Source of the DNA: Sphingobacteriaceae bacterium
GTDB lineage: Bacteria > Bacteroidota > Bacteroidia > Sphingobacteriales > Sphingobacteriaceae
Direction: 5' to 3'
Length of the DNA stretch: 15,160 nucleotides
NCBI GenBank assembly: GCA_025450155.1
Contig: JANWIB010000089.1
Span: 1-15,160 of the forward strand
Shown in pieces: positions 14,156 through 15,160 of this stretch; the stretch's first letter is position 1, and every line of letters begins with the position of its first letter. Made by a program: the position numbers and the translations under genes. Below the pieces are notes generated by a model. It did not search any database. It worked only from the letters and a program-made list of their open reading frames with translations, and was not told where the DNA came from.

Positions 14156-15160
14156 ATGGAAAAGCAAAAACAGTTGTTTGGACATCCGGTAGGGCTTTAT
14201 ATTCTTTTTTTCACAGAGCTTTGGGAACGATTTAGTTATTATGGAATGCGGGCCTTGCTGGTTTTGTTCCTGGTAGCATCAACCAAAGGAGGAAACCCTG
14301 GCTACGGTTGGACGGAGACCGAAGCTTTAAAACTATATGGGCTATACACATTTTTAGTGTACATTTCATCCGTACCGGGAGGAATTCTTGCCGATAAATG
14401 GCTGGGGCAAAAGAAAACGGTTATGTTAGGAGGCTGGTTACTGGTATTGGGCCATAGCATTTTAGCCATTGAAGCATTATGGGCATTCTATACGGGTATC
14501 GGCTTTATAATAGCCGGAGTGGGTTGCCTTAAACCTAATATCTCCAGTATGGTGGGTGGCTTATATGTTCCAGGAGACGACAGAAGAGATAAAGGATTTA
14601 CTATATTTTATATCGGGATAAATATTGGCGCATTCCTTTCTCCTTTGCTGATAGGTTATGTAGGTGAAATTCATGGATGGCATTATGGGTTTGGCCTTGC
14701 CGGAATTGGTATGGCACTGGGGCAGATTGTTTACGTTGCGGGACAAAAACACTTAAAAAGTGTCGGCAATCCGCTAAGCAGCCTCTCTCCCGATGAATCT
14801 GCTGCAGCCAAACGACCTTTAACTTCTATTGAAAAAGACCGCATTACGGTTATGCTGATTTCGTTTCTATTGGTTATTATATTCTGGGGTGCGTTTGAAC
14901 AGGCCGGTGGATTAATGAACCTGTATGCAAAACAGAAAACAAATCGTCTAATAGAATTTTTAAATTGGGAAGTCCCAGCTTCCTGGTTTCAATCAGCTAA
15001 TTCCTTTTTCATTATTACACTTGGAACTTTAGTGGGTGCATTCTGGTACAATCGAAAAAAGAAAGGAAAAGAATCTTCTTCCATTTTTAAAATAGCTATA
15101 GGAGTTATTATTATGGGATGGGGGTTCTTATTTATGTCGGCCGCTTCCATCCAATTTCAA
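14156..15160 (+). CDS. POT/PTR family proton-coupled di/tripeptide transporter, partial (3' end off window)
   Basis: The frame opens at ATG 14156 and runs to the right edge, giving 335 residues of what is usually a protein of about 450-550 residues. The first helix has the proton-coupling motif ELWERFSYYG (21-30; Glu21, Glu24, Arg25). The loop after helix 2 has DKWLGQKKT (80-88). Helix 4 has the conserved Lys126 in GCLKPNISS, and the PTR2 signature FYIGINIGAF is at 151-160. Helix 7 has FEQAGG (247-252). Family members import di- and tripeptides with protons across the inner membrane. A charged interdomain segment (about 197-228) precedes helix 7. This gene is divergent from the DUF819 gene. 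The DPP IV encoded about 3 kb to the left could supply its dipeptide substrates. Confidence 0.95.
   Translation, partial: MEKQKQLFGHPVGLYILFFTELWERFSYYGMRALLVLFLVASTKGGNPGYGWTETEALKLYGLYTFLVYISSVPGGILADKWLGQKKTVMLGGWLLVLGHSILAIEALWAFYTGIGFIIAGVGCLKPNISSMVGGLYVPGDDRRDKGFTIFYIGINIGAFLSPLLIGYVGEIHGWHYGFGLAGIGMALGQIVYVAGQKHLKSVGNPLSSLSPDESAAAKRPLTSIEKDRITVMLISFLLVIIFWGAFEQAGGLMNLYAKQKTNRLIEFLNWEVPASWFQSANSFFIITLGTLVGAFWYNRKKKGKESSSIFKIAIGVIIMGWGFLFMSAASIQFQ

Noticed and set aside
14561..14752. Minus-strand open frame of 63 codons
   Set aside because: It is antisense to the POT transporter, whose conserved motifs cover this stretch.
1..15160. CRISPR arrays, insertion sequences, phage genes or a defence island
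   Set aside because: No spaced repeat array, transposase or integrase motif, terminal repeats or defence-type domain is visible.

Overview
The window is typical Bacteroidota DNA, most like the Chitinophagaceae/Sphingobacteriales. It is AT-rich. Nearly every secreted protein has a short Lys-start signal peptide, and starts lack clear Shine-Dalgarno sites. One protein ends in a type IX secretion (gliding-motility) C-terminal domain. A few TAnnTTTG-like promoter elements occur. No phage, IS element, CRISPR array or defence locus was found. The theme is cell-envelope and extracytoplasmic biology.

Left third (1-6222). A 5'-truncated minus-strand gene (its C-terminus lies off the left edge) encodes a periplasmic NagZ-type GH3 glycosidase fused to a serine beta-lactamase-fold hydrolase, suggesting muropeptide breakdown. 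Next is a minus-strand secreted calcineurin-like phosphoesterase fused to a PQQ-type beta-propeller. Divergent from it is a surface protein with two related N-terminal beta-rich domains, a PKD domain and a type B T9SS sorting domain.

Middle (6223-8620). An unrecognised six-helix membrane protein is followed by a 415-base gap. The gap holds two minus-strand rho-independent terminators and a frameshifted relic of a second T9SS sorting domain, about 91% identical over 126 bases to the end of the intact surface protein gene. Then come two tandem paralogous 181-residue secreted proteins of unknown function, one a lipoprotein, and a tRNA-Arg(TCT), all on the minus strand.

Right half (8620-15160). 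A probable plus-strand operon carries a dipeptidyl peptidase IV, an ABC-2 ATPase with a TTG start, and its permease, with gaps of 16 and 2 bases. It converges on a DUF819-type membrane protein. That gene diverges from a POT-family proton-coupled peptide transporter that runs off the right edge. DPP IV releasing dipeptides in the periplasm and a POT carrier importing them make a plausible peptide-scavenging pair, and the left-edge fusion may feed the same pool from peptidoglycan.

No clearly new multi-gene system stands out. The best leads are the sorting-domain relic, the tandem 181-residue paralogues, and the two domain fusions.
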